A stretch of 64,000 bases of DNA, taken from Halobacillus kuroshimensis DSM 18393. GTDB taxonomy: Bacteria > Bacillota > Bacilli > Bacillales > Halobacillaceae. The notes under the pieces are model-generated. The model saw nothing but the letters and a program-made list of their open reading frames with translations. It had not been told where the DNA came from and made no database searches. The stretch's first letter is position 1. Each line of letters opens with the position of its first letter. Below are positions 34,015 through 43,006 of the stretch, piece by piece. Location of the stretch: NCBI RefSeq assembly GCF_000425705.1, contig NZ_AUDY01000016.1, positions 78,757 through 142,756 of the forward strand, written 5' to 3'. The translations under genes and the position numbers were made by a program.

Positions 34015-35562
34015 TTACAGAACACCGGCCACCCGGTTTTTCAACGGTTTGAACAGCTGATCTTCGTCGATGTCTGGTCTTTTTGTACTTAACTGTTCTA
34101 AAGCAATCTTCGCGCCTGGGTCCATGCCCTGACATCCCGCCAGCAGCAGCACATCATTTTCCTGCACTTCAGATAAAGCATGGTTCACAGCGTCATCAAG
34201 CTCTCTATAAAGATGGACTTTAATGCCGGCTTCATCCATCGCTTCTTGGAATACACGGACCTCTTCGTCCGTCACAACATCTTTTTCAGTCACATGAGAA
34301 TGACTCACCGTAGCAATAATTTCTGTCAAGCCAAGACGCGGAGCCCATTCAGCAATAGCTTTCGCGTTTTCTTTGTTCACTGTGACCCCGCGACTGCCGC
34401 GGATAGCATAAACAAGTTTCAAGTCTGAGTAGTCCATCTGCTGCAGCGTACTCAGTGTTACGTTAATATTTCCATAGTTGGCGAAGTGATCATCAAGCAT
34501 TTTGAAGTCATCTTCAAAGACCATTTCAAAACGGCGCTCCACACCGCCAAAGCCTTTGATACCGGACTGGATGGTCGGAATCGGTACCTCATTCAGAAGC
34601 GCCGCTGCGATGGCCACCATAGAATTGTAAACAGAATGATAGCCCGGCGTGGACAATTCTATATCGAATTCCTGTGGAGCGTAATCGGTATTCCCGGCAG
34701 AAAACGGCCGGCGGATTTCCACCGTGAACTTAGCTCGTCCCGTGGACAAGTCAAGATTCTTACAAACGAGATCCCCATCGGCAGTTTCCACACTAAATGT
34801 AAGGACATTGGCTTTCGTTTCCTCAACTAAGGATGCCGAATAGGAATCATCCAGGTTCAGGACTGCCCAGTTCCCTTCAGAAGCGTTCCGGATCAAGCTG
34901 GCTTTACTGTTAAAGTATTCCTCAAAAGATCCGTGAAGATCAATATGTTCTCTACTGATGTTGTTCAATGAGACGATATCAAAATCGACACTGCCCACCC
35001 GGCTTAAATCAAGGGCGGAGGATGAAACCTCCATCGTTACGTGGGAAACATCCTGGTTTCTCATTTCTGCAAAGTATCTGTGCAGGTCCAGTGATTCAGG
35101 TGTCGTCAGCTTGGTCGGTTCGGAATAGTCGCCGTATTTCACGACCACGGTCCCGATCAATCCTGTTTTCAAGCCGTGCTCTTCCAAAATGGCATCAGTC
35201 ATAAAGGAAGTGGACGTCTTACCATTCGTAGCTGTAATCCCGATGGTCTTCATAGACTGGGAAGGGTGGTTGTAGTAGGCATCGCTTAACGCAGCCAGAG
35301 CCTGACGGCTGTCCGCGACGCGGTATTGAGGAAGGTCTCCCCATCCGTCCTGGTAATCTTCTACAACTATTGCGGCTGCACCACTCTGCACCGCATCTTT
35401 CACGTACCGGTGCCCATCCGTCTTAAAGCCTTTAATGCAGACGAAGACGTCTCCTTCGTTTACGTTTTTAGAATTGTAGGCAAGTCCCTGGACATGTATG
35501 TCTTTATCATTCCAGGCTTCCAACACTTCAATCGATGATAATAACTGATTAAGCATAGCCAT
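34015..35562 (-). CDS. MurE-like UDP-MurNAc-tripeptide ligase, divergent C-terminal domain
   Basis: The 515-residue protein has the MurE N-terminal and central domains: ATP loop GITATNGKTSTSF (108-120), TTPESLDLHRYF, MEVSSSALDL, SREHIDLHGSFEEYF with the carbamylated lysine at about 220. In the C-terminal domain, the usual DYAHTPD stretch reads LDDHFANYGN (about 356-364), and the DNPR/DDPN amino-acid selectivity motif is replaced by TVSHSHVTEKDVVTDEE (417-434). This suggests a residue other than the usual diaminopimelate, perhaps ornithine or lysine, in the third position. GGAAGG precedes the ATG. Which amino acid it adds cannot be proved from sequence. Confidence 0.82.
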   Translation of the reverse strand: MAMLNQLLSSIEVLEAWNDKDIHVQGLAYNSKNVNEGDVFVCIKGFKTDGHRYVKDAVQSGAAAIVVEDYQDGWGDLPQYRVADSRQALAALSDAYYNHPSQSMKTIGITATNGKTSTSFMTDAILEEHGLKTGLIGTVVVKYGDYSEPTKLTTPESLDLHRYFAEMRNQDVSHVTMEVSSSALDLSRVGSVDFDIVSLNNISREHIDLHGSFEEYFNSKASLIRNASEGNWAVLNLDDSYSASLVEETKANVLTFSVETADGDLVCKNLDLSTGRAKFTVEIRRPFSAGNTDYAPQEFDIELSTPGYHSVYNSMVAIAAALLNEVPIPTIQSGIKGFGGVERRFEMVFEDDFKMLDDHFANYGNINVTLSTLQQMDYSDLKLVYAIRGSRGVTVNKENAKAIAEWAPRLGLTEIIATVSHSHVTEKDVVTDEEVRVFQEAMDEAGIKVHLYRELDDAVNHALSEVQENDVLLLAGCQGMDPGAKIALEQLSTKRPDIDEDQLFKPLKNRVAGVL

Positions 35563-35680
35563 TGTTATCTACCTTCCCTGCTCATTTTTGACTGGTTTCC
35601 ATTTCGATTATGATCCGTTTATATGCTTCGTACACCGCAGAACTTTTCCCGCTGTCCTCCGGTATCTATTTCCTGTTGTT

Positions 35681-36868
35681 CTACGCTTTTTTTGTTACAC
35701 GTCCAGCGACGAGGCGGGCCAGCTTCTTTCCAAAAGCAAAGGCCGGCTTCGGGTCTTTCGGGTCCCAGATCGCATGGGCTTTCGGTCTGAAATAGGATTT
35801 CATCACACTTTTCGGGGAAAGCTGACCCGTTTTGATATATTCCCTTACGGCAAGAAGATCCTCATAGGCATACCAGAATACGATGTTTTTATCCTCACGT
35901 ACAGCTTTCGGCTCAAGTGGACGGCCTGTAAGCTCCCGGTAGGTGATATAAGGAATATTGATTCCTGTCTTCTGCAGCAGGTGGTTTAAGTTTGTAATTC
36001 TCACATTGATTTCAATCAAATAATACTGCCCTGTTTCGGCATCTTTTTTAAACTCGATTTCGGCAAATCCTTTGTACTGGATCCCTTCGAGGAATTTCGT
36101 TCCAAGCTCGTACAATTCCGGGACATATTTCTGCTGTGTGTAGACAGAAGCCCCATAGTTCACAGGAAACTGCCGAAGCTTCTGGCAGGTCACCCAGTGC
36201 GTCACTTTCGAATCCTGATCCAGATAAGCATCAAATGTGTACATATGGTCGTCAAAACCAGGAATGATGCGCTGTACAATCACTTCGATATCTGCCGCTT
36301 TCGCCTCGTTGACTTTCTCAAGCAGTTCTTCCTGATTGTGTACGGTGAAGAGCTTTCTTCGGAACTTGGCCACAAATGCCGGTGAATCCACCGGTTTGAC
36401 AAGGCACGGATACTGAATGTCCTTTTCCACCCGCTCTACGAAATTCTCTTCATCGACATTGACAGTTTCAGGAACCGCCACCCCATGTTCAGAAGCCAGG
36501 GTATGAAGCGTTCCTTTGTCCATTATCTTAGTATATAACCCCTGTTCCTTTTGAGGAATAAGGAAATGTTCCCCTAATTCCGGCAGATGTTCATCGACGA
36601 ACTCCACGTACGGATCGGCTGTCGGAATGAGAACAGGAGGACTGTCCTGTTTCTTAGCATAATCCACGAGAAAAGCAGCAAGTCCAGCCGGATCTTCTTT
36701 ATAGTGAGGTCCGATCAGAGCTTCCGAACAATATTTAGATTCCAGCCCGTAAGCCCCTTCCCACGCATAATCCACAGCAGCAACATGGACACCATGAATA
36801 CCCAGACACCGGATTGTACTCAGTCCAATATAATAATTCGCACCTAAAACGACCGCTTTATTCGTCAT
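35681..36868 (-). CDS. ATP-grasp amino-acid ligase, candidate D-aspartate ligase
   Basis: The 395-residue protein has an ATP-grasp layout with an N-terminal Rossmann-like start AVVLGANYYIGLSTI, a central nucleotide-binding segment (about 120-290, PCLVKPVDSPAF and EVIVQRIIPG) and the metal site QYYLIEINVRITNLNH. Enzymes of this group include the D-aspartate ligase of Enterococcus that loads D-Asp onto the stem-peptide lysine. It heads an operon with a MurE-like enzyme and an Asp racemase, which fits building an L-Orn/Lys-D-Asp cross-bridge. The start is the ATG at 36868 with AAAGGGGAT. Carnosine- or other peptide-ligase activity remains possible. Confidence 0.75.
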   Translation of the reverse strand: MTNKAVVLGANYYIGLSTIRCLGIHGVHVAAVDYAWEGAYGLESKYCSEALIGPHYKEDPAGLAAFLVDYAKKQDSPPVLIPTADPYVEFVDEHLPELGEHFLIPQKEQGLYTKIMDKGTLHTLASEHGVAVPETVNVDEENFVERVEKDIQYPCLVKPVDSPAFVAKFRRKLFTVHNQEELLEKVNEAKAADIEVIVQRIIPGFDDHMYTFDAYLDQDSKVTHWVTCQKLRQFPVNYGASVYTQQKYVPELYELGTKFLEGIQYKGFAEIEFKKDAETGQYYLIEINVRITNLNHLLQKTGINIPYITYRELTGRPLEPKAVREDKNIVFWYAYEDLLAVREYIKTGQLSPKSVMKSYFRPKAHAIWDPKDPKPAFAFGKKLARLVAGRVTKKA

Positions 36869-37002
36869 GAGATATCCCCTTTTACCTTTTTATTAACTAT
36901 ACACGACCCGTTACCTAAGGCGTGAATCTTCCGATATGTAAACATATATATTTTACCACAATCCACAGGGGAACAAAACGCAAACCGGTTCCCGGCATAG
37001 AA

Positions 37003-37028
37003 AAGGCGGCCCGGACACGGGACGCCTT
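37003..37028 (-). terminator. Terminator of the small membrane protein gene
   Basis: AAGGCG / CGCCTT with an inner CCCG / CGGG stem and TTTT on the minus strand. Confidence 0.7.
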
Positions 37029-37040
37029 CACTCTTTCTAT

Positions 37041-37199
37041 CTATTTGGCAGATGGCGGCTGAACATCCAATGGATTGGATGGAGCGGCGGCTGTTTCCTG
37101 TCCGCTTTTGCGGAAACGGCGCACCCATGTATCAGCTGCATACATCACTAAGAACAGAAGCAGGACGGTCAGTGACAACATCGCGAATGACGTAACCAT
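37041..37199 (-). CDS. Small single-pass membrane protein
   Basis: A 52-residue protein whose first half, MVTSFAMLSLTVLLLFLVMY, is one membrane helix, followed by a basic patch WVRRFRKSG and a polar, proline-rich tail. The basic patch on the C-terminal side predicts that the tail is inside. AAAAGGGGAAAAACG precedes the ATG at 37199; the longer frame upstream lacks an RBS. It has its own terminator. Function unknown. Confidence 0.65.
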   Translation of the reverse strand: MVTSFAMLSLTVLLLFLVMYAADTWVRRFRKSGQETAAAPSNPLDVQPPSAK

Positions 37200-37592
37200 C
37201 GTTTTTCCCCTTTTTTCGTTAAATTTCCTCAAATCACTACAAATCCTTATATATAATACCAAATATACGGCTGTTGTAAATATTTATTTCTATTTTCTCC
37301 ATTATTCTATGGATTCTTCAAAAAATCCGCCTTCCCTGTAAAGGAAAGGCGGTCCTCTCTGCACGGTTTTCCGGCTGCAGTTTCGGTAAAAGAATTGCCG
37401 CCACACCTTCTGTCAATTCCTATTAACCTCCTGCATTCACTTCTGGATAGCGGGGAACTTAAGTCTGGATAAACTCCCCAACCTCTTTTGAAGAACGCTT
37501 CCGCTACACGGCAGATAAAGAGCCGTTCATTCAGCACATCCTCCATCTCGCTGCAAAACAAAGCTGACACCCGCGTGGGTGCCAGCTTTGTT
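37200..37592. other. Non-coding gap with two hairpins
   Basis: Minus-strand hairpins are at 37327-37352 (CCGCCTTTCC / GGAAGGCGG with T run) and 37560-37589 (AAAGCTGGCACCC / GGGTGTCAGCTTT); the second ends the dipeptidase gene. Open frames between them lack a fitting RBS and start. Confidence 0.55.
37560..37589 (-). terminator. Terminator of the dipeptidase gene
   Basis: AAAGCTGGCACCC / GGGTGTCAGCTTT, one mismatch, three bases beyond the stop, followed by TTTGTTTTG on the minus strand. Confidence 0.7.
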
Positions 37593-38945
37593 TCATGACA
37601 ACTTCTGAAGATATTGGGCAGCCGTTTCAATCCCTTTTGTGAAATTATCCAAATGGAAGTGTTCATTAGGGGCGTGGAGATTCTCTGTCGGAAGACCAAA
37701 ACCCATCAATACGACAGGAGCCTCAAGAACACGGCCAAAAACTTCCACGATGGGAATGGACCCGCCTTCTTTCGGAAACAGCGGACGCACCTTGTAGACA
37801 TCCTCATAAGCTTCTGCCGCAGCCTGGATAAAGGAGTTTTGAGAATCCATGGCGACAGGGTCCGCTTGAATGAATTTCTCCAGACTGACTTTGGCCCCGG
37901 CAGGCTTATGCTGCTTCACATGGCGTTCTATTGATTCATAAACCGCCTGCGGATTTTGATCACCGACGAGACGACAGCTGATTTTGGCGGACGCTTCCTT
38001 TGGAACAATTGTTTTCAGTCCCTCGCCCTGGAAACCACCTGTAATGCCATTGATCTCGAGCGTCGGGCGGATTCCTGTTCTTTCTTTAAATGAAAACCCG
38101 GCTTCTCCGTAAAGATCGTCTATTTCGAGTCCGCGCTTCGTTTCTTCTTCGTCAAAAGGAACGGCAGCGACTTCCCGGCGGAGTTCTTCGGTCGGTTCCG
38201 GAACGCCTTGATAAAAGCCCTCTACAGAAACTCTCCCCTGTGAATCATGAAGGGAATCCAACAGGGAAACGAGCGAATGGACCGCATTCGGGACTCCGCC
38301 GCCATATGTACCAGAGTGAAGATCGGAGTTCGCCGTCTGGACCGTCATTTCCATTGCGAGCGCCCCTCGCAGGGAGGTGCAGATCGCCGGCTGGTCTTCT
38401 GCACTGAAGGAGGTATCACTTATCACGACAGAATCACAGGATAAACGCTCCTGATTCTCTTCAATGAACGGACCTAGATGAGGACTGGCGACTTCTTCCT
38501 CCCCTTCGATGATAAACTTCACGTTCACAGGCAGCGCTCCATGCTCTTTCATCAGAAGTTCGGCTGCCTTGATATGAATGAACAGCTGTCCTTTGTCGTC
38601 GGTCGCTCCACGGGCATATATCTTGTCGTCTTTGATGACCGGCTCAAAAGGCGGTGTATCCCATAGGTCTACAGGATCTTCCGGCTGGACGTCATAGTGG
38701 CCGTACACCAGCACTGTCGGCTTATCCGGGGCATGAAGCCAGTCACCATAAACAAGTGGATGACCATTCGTTTCGATGACTTCCACATGCTCCATCCCGG
38801 CTTTTTCCAAAGCTTCGGCGGTCCATTCCGCTGCCCGGCGAACCTCTCCTTTATATTCCGAAAGCGACGAGATACTCGGTATACGCAGATACTGCTTGAG
38901 TTCTTCGATAAATTGTTCCTTATGTTGTTCCACAGCTTCTCTCAC
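37593..38945 (-). CDS. M20-family dipeptidase (PepV/carnosinase-like)
   Basis: The 450-residue metallopeptidase has the M20 zinc-site motifs LVYGHYDVQPED, ARGATDDKGQ and IIEGEEEVASPH, and the dimerisation lid domain around residues 190-330 with LHSGTYGGGVPN. Such enzymes cut dipeptides in the cytoplasm with two metal ions. The open frame begins at a TTG (38966), but GGGAGG lies seven bases before a GTG at 38945, which gives the normal family N-terminus, so I chose that start. It stands alone with its own terminator. Confidence 0.92.
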   Translation of the reverse strand: MREAVEQHKEQFIEELKQYLRIPSISSLSEYKGEVRRAAEWTAEALEKAGMEHVEVIETNGHPLVYGDWLHAPDKPTVLVYGHYDVQPEDPVDLWDTPPFEPVIKDDKIYARGATDDKGQLFIHIKAAELLMKEHGALPVNVKFIIEGEEEVASPHLGPFIEENQERLSCDSVVISDTSFSAEDQPAICTSLRGALAMEMTVQTANSDLHSGTYGGGVPNAVHSLVSLLDSLHDSQGRVSVEGFYQGVPEPTEELRREVAAVPFDEEETKRGLEIDDLYGEAGFSFKERTGIRPTLEINGITGGFQGEGLKTIVPKEASAKISCRLVGDQNPQAVYESIERHVKQHKPAGAKVSLEKFIQADPVAMDSQNSFIQAAAEAYEDVYKVRPLFPKEGGSIPIVEVFGRVLEAPVVLMGFGLPTENLHAPNEHFHLDNFTKGIETAAQYLQKLS

Positions 38946-39037
38946 TTTACTACCTCCCTTTTTCAAACCATATCTTCATTATACATGATGCAGACAGCTG
39001 TCCCTCTATCTCCCTTTGTCATCCAGTCAGAAGAAAA

Positions 39038-39067
39038 CGGACGGTGCATGTCGACATGCACCGTCCG
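39038..39067 (-). terminator. Terminator of the 22-residue peptide gene
   Basis: A perfect palindrome CGGACGGTGCATGTCGACATGCACCGTCCG followed on the minus strand by TTTTCTTC, ten bases beyond the stop of the tiny gene. Confidence 0.7.
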
Positions 39068-39077
39068 GACGTACTTC

Positions 39078-39146
39078 CTATATAAGAGAGATAATAAAGC
39101 TGATTACTACTATTAAGCCGATAATCATCAGGATCGTGCGAATCAT
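39078..39146 (-). CDS. 22-residue hydrophobic membrane peptide
   Basis: MIRTILMIIGLIVVISFIIS plus two residues form a single membrane helix with one N-terminal arginine. GAGGTGATC lies at normal distance before the ATG, and a perfect hairpin terminator follows the TAG stop, so the unit has start, stop, RBS and terminator. It is too short for normal gene calls. Possible roles are a small regulator of a membrane protein or a type I toxin-like peptide; the sequence alone does not tell. Confidence 0.62.
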   Translation of the reverse strand: MIRTILMIIGLIVVISFIISLI

Positions 39147-39214
39147 GCGATCACCTCATTGTGTTTGGATTTTCTTTTACTATTCCCTTAATCCTGTATT
39201 TTTGAAACAACGAA

Positions 39215-39248
39215 GAAAAAAAAGCTGCCGGAAAAATTCCCCGGCAGC
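39215..39248 (-). terminator. Terminator of katE
   Basis: GCTGCCGG / CCGGCAGC followed on the minus strand by eight T. It lies 37 bp beyond the catalase stop. Confidence 0.85.
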
Positions 39249-39284
39249 CTGAGAACGGACAGGTCCATCCTCCATTTTATTCCC

Positions 39285-41321
39285 TTACATGACTTCGCGA
39301 TCCCAGAAGCGGTGGGCGGCAACAGCTTCACCAAACTGTTTGGCGAACTGCTCTGCATTGTCTCCTGTAATGACGCCGCTTTGCTTGTCCATATCGTTCT
39401 GCTGCACATATTCCACACCTTCGTGAGTGGCTCCGATCGGTTTGAAGTGCATGAACGCTTCAGATAGGAAGTTACCGGACTGCTTGGCGAACGTTTGATC
39501 CGCTTCAGCTCCTCCGACAGCATAAATCGCATCATAAAGAACGGAATCCACCGTAAGGAACGTATGGTCCACTTTCAGTTCTGAATTGTCATCACCTTTC
39601 AGCATCCCTTGGCGGTTACTGATAATGTCTGTCATGATCCCTTGTGATTCCAGCTGCTCCAATGTCTGTCTCACATCCTGACCATTAAAACCGTCAGCAA
39701 GAATGACACCGACCGTTCTCGTTGCCGGAGAGTGAACCGTATTAGCCTGGCTGAGCGCCGGGGAAGATTTCGTCACGTTCGATCCACCGGATTCCGGAGG
39801 GGTTACACCGATGTTTTTCGCAAAGGACTGGGCGAGCTCAAGACTTACGTTGGAGAACATCTCGACAATTTTCTCACGCACATCCTCACTCTGTACTTTT
39901 CCAAGTTCAAAGCTGAATGCATTGATGATGTGATTCTTTTCATGATCACTCATGCTGTTCCAGAACAGGGTCGCCTGGGAGAAGTGATCCTTAAAGCTTT
40001 CACTGCGTGCACGGACTTTATGGCCGTCCACTTTTTCCTGATAATGCTCAAAGCCGCCTTCTTCTTTGCTTGCGGGTGCCGGCGTGTTACCAGCCAGACC
40101 ATTTTTGTGATAAGCCACAGGTCCTTTATTGATCGTCTGACGTCCATAGCCGTCACGCTGATTGTTAAAGAACGGACAAACCGGACGGTTGATCGGCAGT
40201 TCGTGGAAGTTCGGCCCGCCGAGACGAATCAGCTGCGTATCCGTATAGGAGTGAAGACGCCCCTGTAGCAGCGGGTCATTCGTAAAGTCGATGCCTGGTA
40301 CAAGATGGCCAGGGTGGAAGGCCACCTGTTCGTTTTCAGCAAAGACGTTATCGACGTTGCGGTTCATCGTCATTTTACCGACGATTTCGACAGGTACGTC
40401 TTCTTCCGGCCAAAGCTTCGTCGGATCAAGAAGGTCGAAGTCAAACTTATATTCATCTTCTTCCGCAATCACCTGGATGCCGAGTTCATATTCCGGATAA
40501 TCCCCGTTTTCAATAGAGGTCCAAAGGTCACCACGGTGGAAATCCGGGTCTTTCCCATTGATTTTCTGAGCCTCGTCCCAAACGAGGGAATGCGTTCCTA
40601 GAACAGGTTTCCAATGGAACTTCACAAAGTGTGCAACGCCTTCTTTGTTCACAAGGCGGAAGGTATGTACACCGAAACCTTCCATCATACGCAGACTGCG
40701 TGGAATGGCACGATCGGACATTGTCCACATCACCATATGAGCGGATTCCTGGTTATGGGCAACAAAATCCCAGAACGTATCGTGGGCGGAAGCTCCCTGC
40801 GGCATACCATTATGTGGTTCCGGTTTAACCGCGTGAATCAAATCGGGAAATTTGATTGCGTCCTGGATGAAGAAAACAGGAATGTTGTTTCCAACAAGAT
40901 CAAAGTTCCCTTCCTGTGTATAGAATTTTGTAGCAAAACCTCTGGCGTCACGAACGGTTTCAGCAGAGCCCTTGGACCCCTGCACGGTAGAAAAACGTGT
41001 AAATGTCGGGGTTGTCTTCGATGTATCTGTCAAAAATTCAGCACTCGTATATTTTTCAAGTGATTTATATAATTGAAATTCTCCATGAGCAGAAAAGCCT
41101 CTGGCGTGCACAATACGCTCAGGGATACGTTCATGGTCAAAGTGAGTCATTTTTTCGCGAAAGTGAAAGTCCTCCATAAGAGTAGGACCGCGTTCACCAG
41201 CTTTGAGGGAGAATTCATCCTCGGATACTTTCACTCCCTGGTTGGTGGTCATATGTTTACCAGAATCATCTACTCTGTACTGATCCAGCTGCTCATCCTT
41301 TTTTGTACGCTTGTCGCTCAT
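39285..41321 (-). CDS. katE: Large-subunit (clade II) catalase with C-terminal GATase-like domain
   Basis: The 678-residue protein is a heme catalase of the HPII/KatE type. The catalytic histidine is in [14 protein letters not shown] (H72), the asparagine in [11 protein letters not shown], and the heme-ligand tyrosine in [13 protein letters not shown]. After about residue 520 it has the flavodoxin/DJ-1-like extra domain ([21 protein letters not shown]). It destroys hydrogen peroxide in the cytoplasm. AGAGGAGGAGCAC precedes the ATG. A SigB-type promoter 60 bp upstream fits general stress control, as for B. subtilis katE. Confidence 0.95.
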   Translation of the reverse strand: MSDKRTKKDEQLDQYRVDDSGKHMTTNQGVKVSEDEFSLKAGERGPTLMEDFHFREKMTHFDHERIPERIVHARGFSAHGEFQLYKSLEKYTSAEFLTDTSKTTPTFTRFSTVQGSKGSAETVRDARGFATKFYTQEGNFDLVGNNIPVFFIQDAIKFPDLIHAVKPEPHNGMPQGASAHDTFWDFVAHNQESAHMVMWTMSDRAIPRSLRMMEGFGVHTFRLVNKEGVAHFVKFHWKPVLGTHSLVWDEAQKINGKDPDFHRGDLWTSIENGDYPEYELGIQVIAEEDEYKFDFDLLDPTKLWPEEDVPVEIVGKMTMNRNVDNVFAENEQVAFHPGHLVPGIDFTNDPLLQGRLHSYTDTQLIRLGGPNFHELPINRPVCPFFNNQRDGYGRQTINKGPVAYHKNGLAGNTPAPASKEEGGFEHYQEKVDGHKVRARSESFKDHFSQATLFWNSMSDHEKNHIINAFSFELGKVQSEDVREKIVEMFSNVSLELAQSFAKNIGVTPPESGGSNVTKSSPALSQANTVHSPATRTVGVILADGFNGQDVRQTLEQLESQGIMTDIISNRQGMLKGDDNSELKVDHTFLTVDSVLYDAIYAVGGAEADQTFAKQSGNFLSEAFMHFKPIGATHEGVEYVQQNDMDKQSGVITGDNAEQFAKQFGEAVAAHRFWDREVM

Positions 41322-41382
41322 TGTGCTCCTCCTCTGATTATGTTTAGAATGGTGAGTAAAAAATAACCATTACAATCTAAAA

Positions 41383-41408
41383 GTACCCGAGGGTTCGACA
41401 AGTTAAAC
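41383..41408 (-). promoter_or_regulatory. SigB-type promoter of katE
   Basis: On the minus strand GTTTAA (41408-41403) and GGGTAC (41388-41383) are separated by 14 bp, matching the SigB consensus GTTTAA-N12..15-GGGTAT at all but the last position. It lies 62 bp before the katE start. Confidence 0.75.
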
Positions 41409-41460
41409 GACATTATTATTATTTTTAGAAAACAAAAACAATGAATCAGGCATGCCATAA

Positions 41461-41494
41461 AAAAGAGGGCGGACATTGTTGTCCACCCTCTGGT
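41461..41494 (-). terminator. Terminator of gltBD
   Basis: AGAGGGTGGACAA / TTGTCCGCCCTCT followed by TTTTTT on the minus strand, five bases beyond the gltD stop. Confidence 0.88.
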
Positions 41495-41499
41495 TATCG

Positions 41500-42987
41500 T
41501 TAAGGCAGCTGTGTCGTACCCATCAAGTAACGATCACATTCACGGGCTGCTTCACGACCTTCATTGATTGCCCACACAATCAAGCTCTGTCCGCGTCGCA
41601 TGTCGCCCGCAGCAAACACGCCATCTACATTGGTCGTGTATTTGCCATATTGTGCAGCTACATTGGAACGGACGGTCGTTTCTATGCCCAGCTTCTCAAT
41701 GAGATCCTGCTCCGGCCCACTGAATCCAATCGCAAGCAGGACAAGGTCCGCTTTCCACACTTTTTCCGTTCCTGGAATTTCTGTACGAACTTTGTTCCCT
41801 TTTTCATCATAGGAAAGTGCGACATCAATGGTATGCACTTCCTTGATGCGGTTATTCTCATCACCAACGAATTTCTTCGTCATGACCGCATAGGCCTTCG
41901 GATCTTTCCCGAATTCAGCTTCCGCTTCTTTCTGCCCATATTCAATACGGTGGATAATTGGATACTGCGGCCACGGGTTTGTTTCATTATCGCGGACGCT
42001 GCTCTTCTTATCGTAGATATCAAATTGGGTCAGACTCTTACATTCGTGGCGCATGGATGTGGCCATACAGTCTGTCCCTGTATCTCCCCCGCCGATCACG
42101 ATGACATTCTTATCCTTGGCACTAATATAGTTGCCGTCTTCATGGTCCGAATCCAAGAGACTCTTCGTATTGGAGTGAAGGAAATCCATGGCATAGTGAA
42201 CGCCTTTCAGGCTTCTTCCACTTACGTCGATGTTCCTCGGTGTCGTTGCACCGCCGCATAGAATGACAGAATCATATTCTTCATTCAAGCGGGAAACAGG
42301 ATAGTTACGCCCCACCTCTGTGTTGGTAAGGAATTGAATGCCTTCCTGCTTCAGAATGTTCACACGGCGCTCCACGACGGAGTACGGAAGCTTCATTTCC
42401 GGAATGCCGTAGGTCAGCAGTCCGCCGACACGGTCGTTCCGCTCATATACCGTCACCCAGTGCCCGGCTTTGTTCAACTGCGCAGCTGCAGCAAGACCGG
42501 CCGGTCCGGAACCGACAACCGCCACTTTTTTACCTGTACGGTAGGCCGGCGGCTGAGGAGTCACCCAGCCTTCCGAAAAACCTTTTTCAATGATCGAGCG
42601 CTCTACACTACGGATTGCAACAGGCGGCTCATTTATGCCAAGCACACAGGCGCCTTCACATGGAGCCGGGCAGGCAAATCCGGTAAACTCCGGGAAATTG
42701 TTCATTTCATGCTCTTTCTCAAGGGCTTCCTTCCATTTCCCTCGATAGACGAGATCATTCCACTCGGGAATCAAGTGATAGACCGGGCATCCAGTCGTAA
42801 TGCCATTGATCTCCATACCGGAATGACAGGTCGGAACGCCGCAGTCCATGCAGCGCGCCCCCTGCTTTTGTACTTCTTCATCTGAAAGGGGAAGCGTGTA
42901 ATCTTCCCAGTCTTTCGTTCGAACTTCAGGATCACGCTCAGGTATGGCCTGGCGTGTATATTCCATAAATCCAGTTGGCTTTCCCAT
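41500..42987 (-). CDS. gltD: Glutamate synthase small (beta) subunit
   Basis: The 495-residue subunit has the N-terminal iron-sulfur cysteines RCMDCGVPTCHSG and FACPAPCEGACVLG, the FAD loop VAVVGSGPAGLAAAAQL and the NADPH loop VIVIGGGDTGTDC. It passes electrons from NADPH to the large subunit for glutamate formation from glutamine and 2-oxoglutarate. GGAGGGGGAG precedes the ATG. It follows gltB by 19 bp in one operon. Confidence 0.95.
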   Translation of the reverse strand: MGKPTGFMEYTRQAIPERDPEVRTKDWEDYTLPLSDEEVQKQGARCMDCGVPTCHSGMEINGITTGCPVYHLIPEWNDLVYRGKWKEALEKEHEMNNFPEFTGFACPAPCEGACVLGINEPPVAIRSVERSIIEKGFSEGWVTPQPPAYRTGKKVAVVGSGPAGLAAAAQLNKAGHWVTVYERNDRVGGLLTYGIPEMKLPYSVVERRVNILKQEGIQFLTNTEVGRNYPVSRLNEEYDSVILCGGATTPRNIDVSGRSLKGVHYAMDFLHSNTKSLLDSDHEDGNYISAKDKNVIVIGGGDTGTDCMATSMRHECKSLTQFDIYDKKSSVRDNETNPWPQYPIIHRIEYGQKEAEAEFGKDPKAYAVMTKKFVGDENNRIKEVHTIDVALSYDEKGNKVRTEIPGTEKVWKADLVLLAIGFSGPEQDLIEKLGIETTVRSNVAAQYGKYTTNVDGVFAAGDMRRGQSLIVWAINEGREAARECDRYLMGTTQLP

Positions 42988-43006
42988 CAGGTCTCCCCCT
43001 CCGCTG

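Noticed and set aside
37307..37699. Minus-strand open frame of 130 codons behind the dipeptidase gene
   Set aside because: It overlaps the dipeptidase gene and its terminator hairpins, and no start has a fitting RBS.
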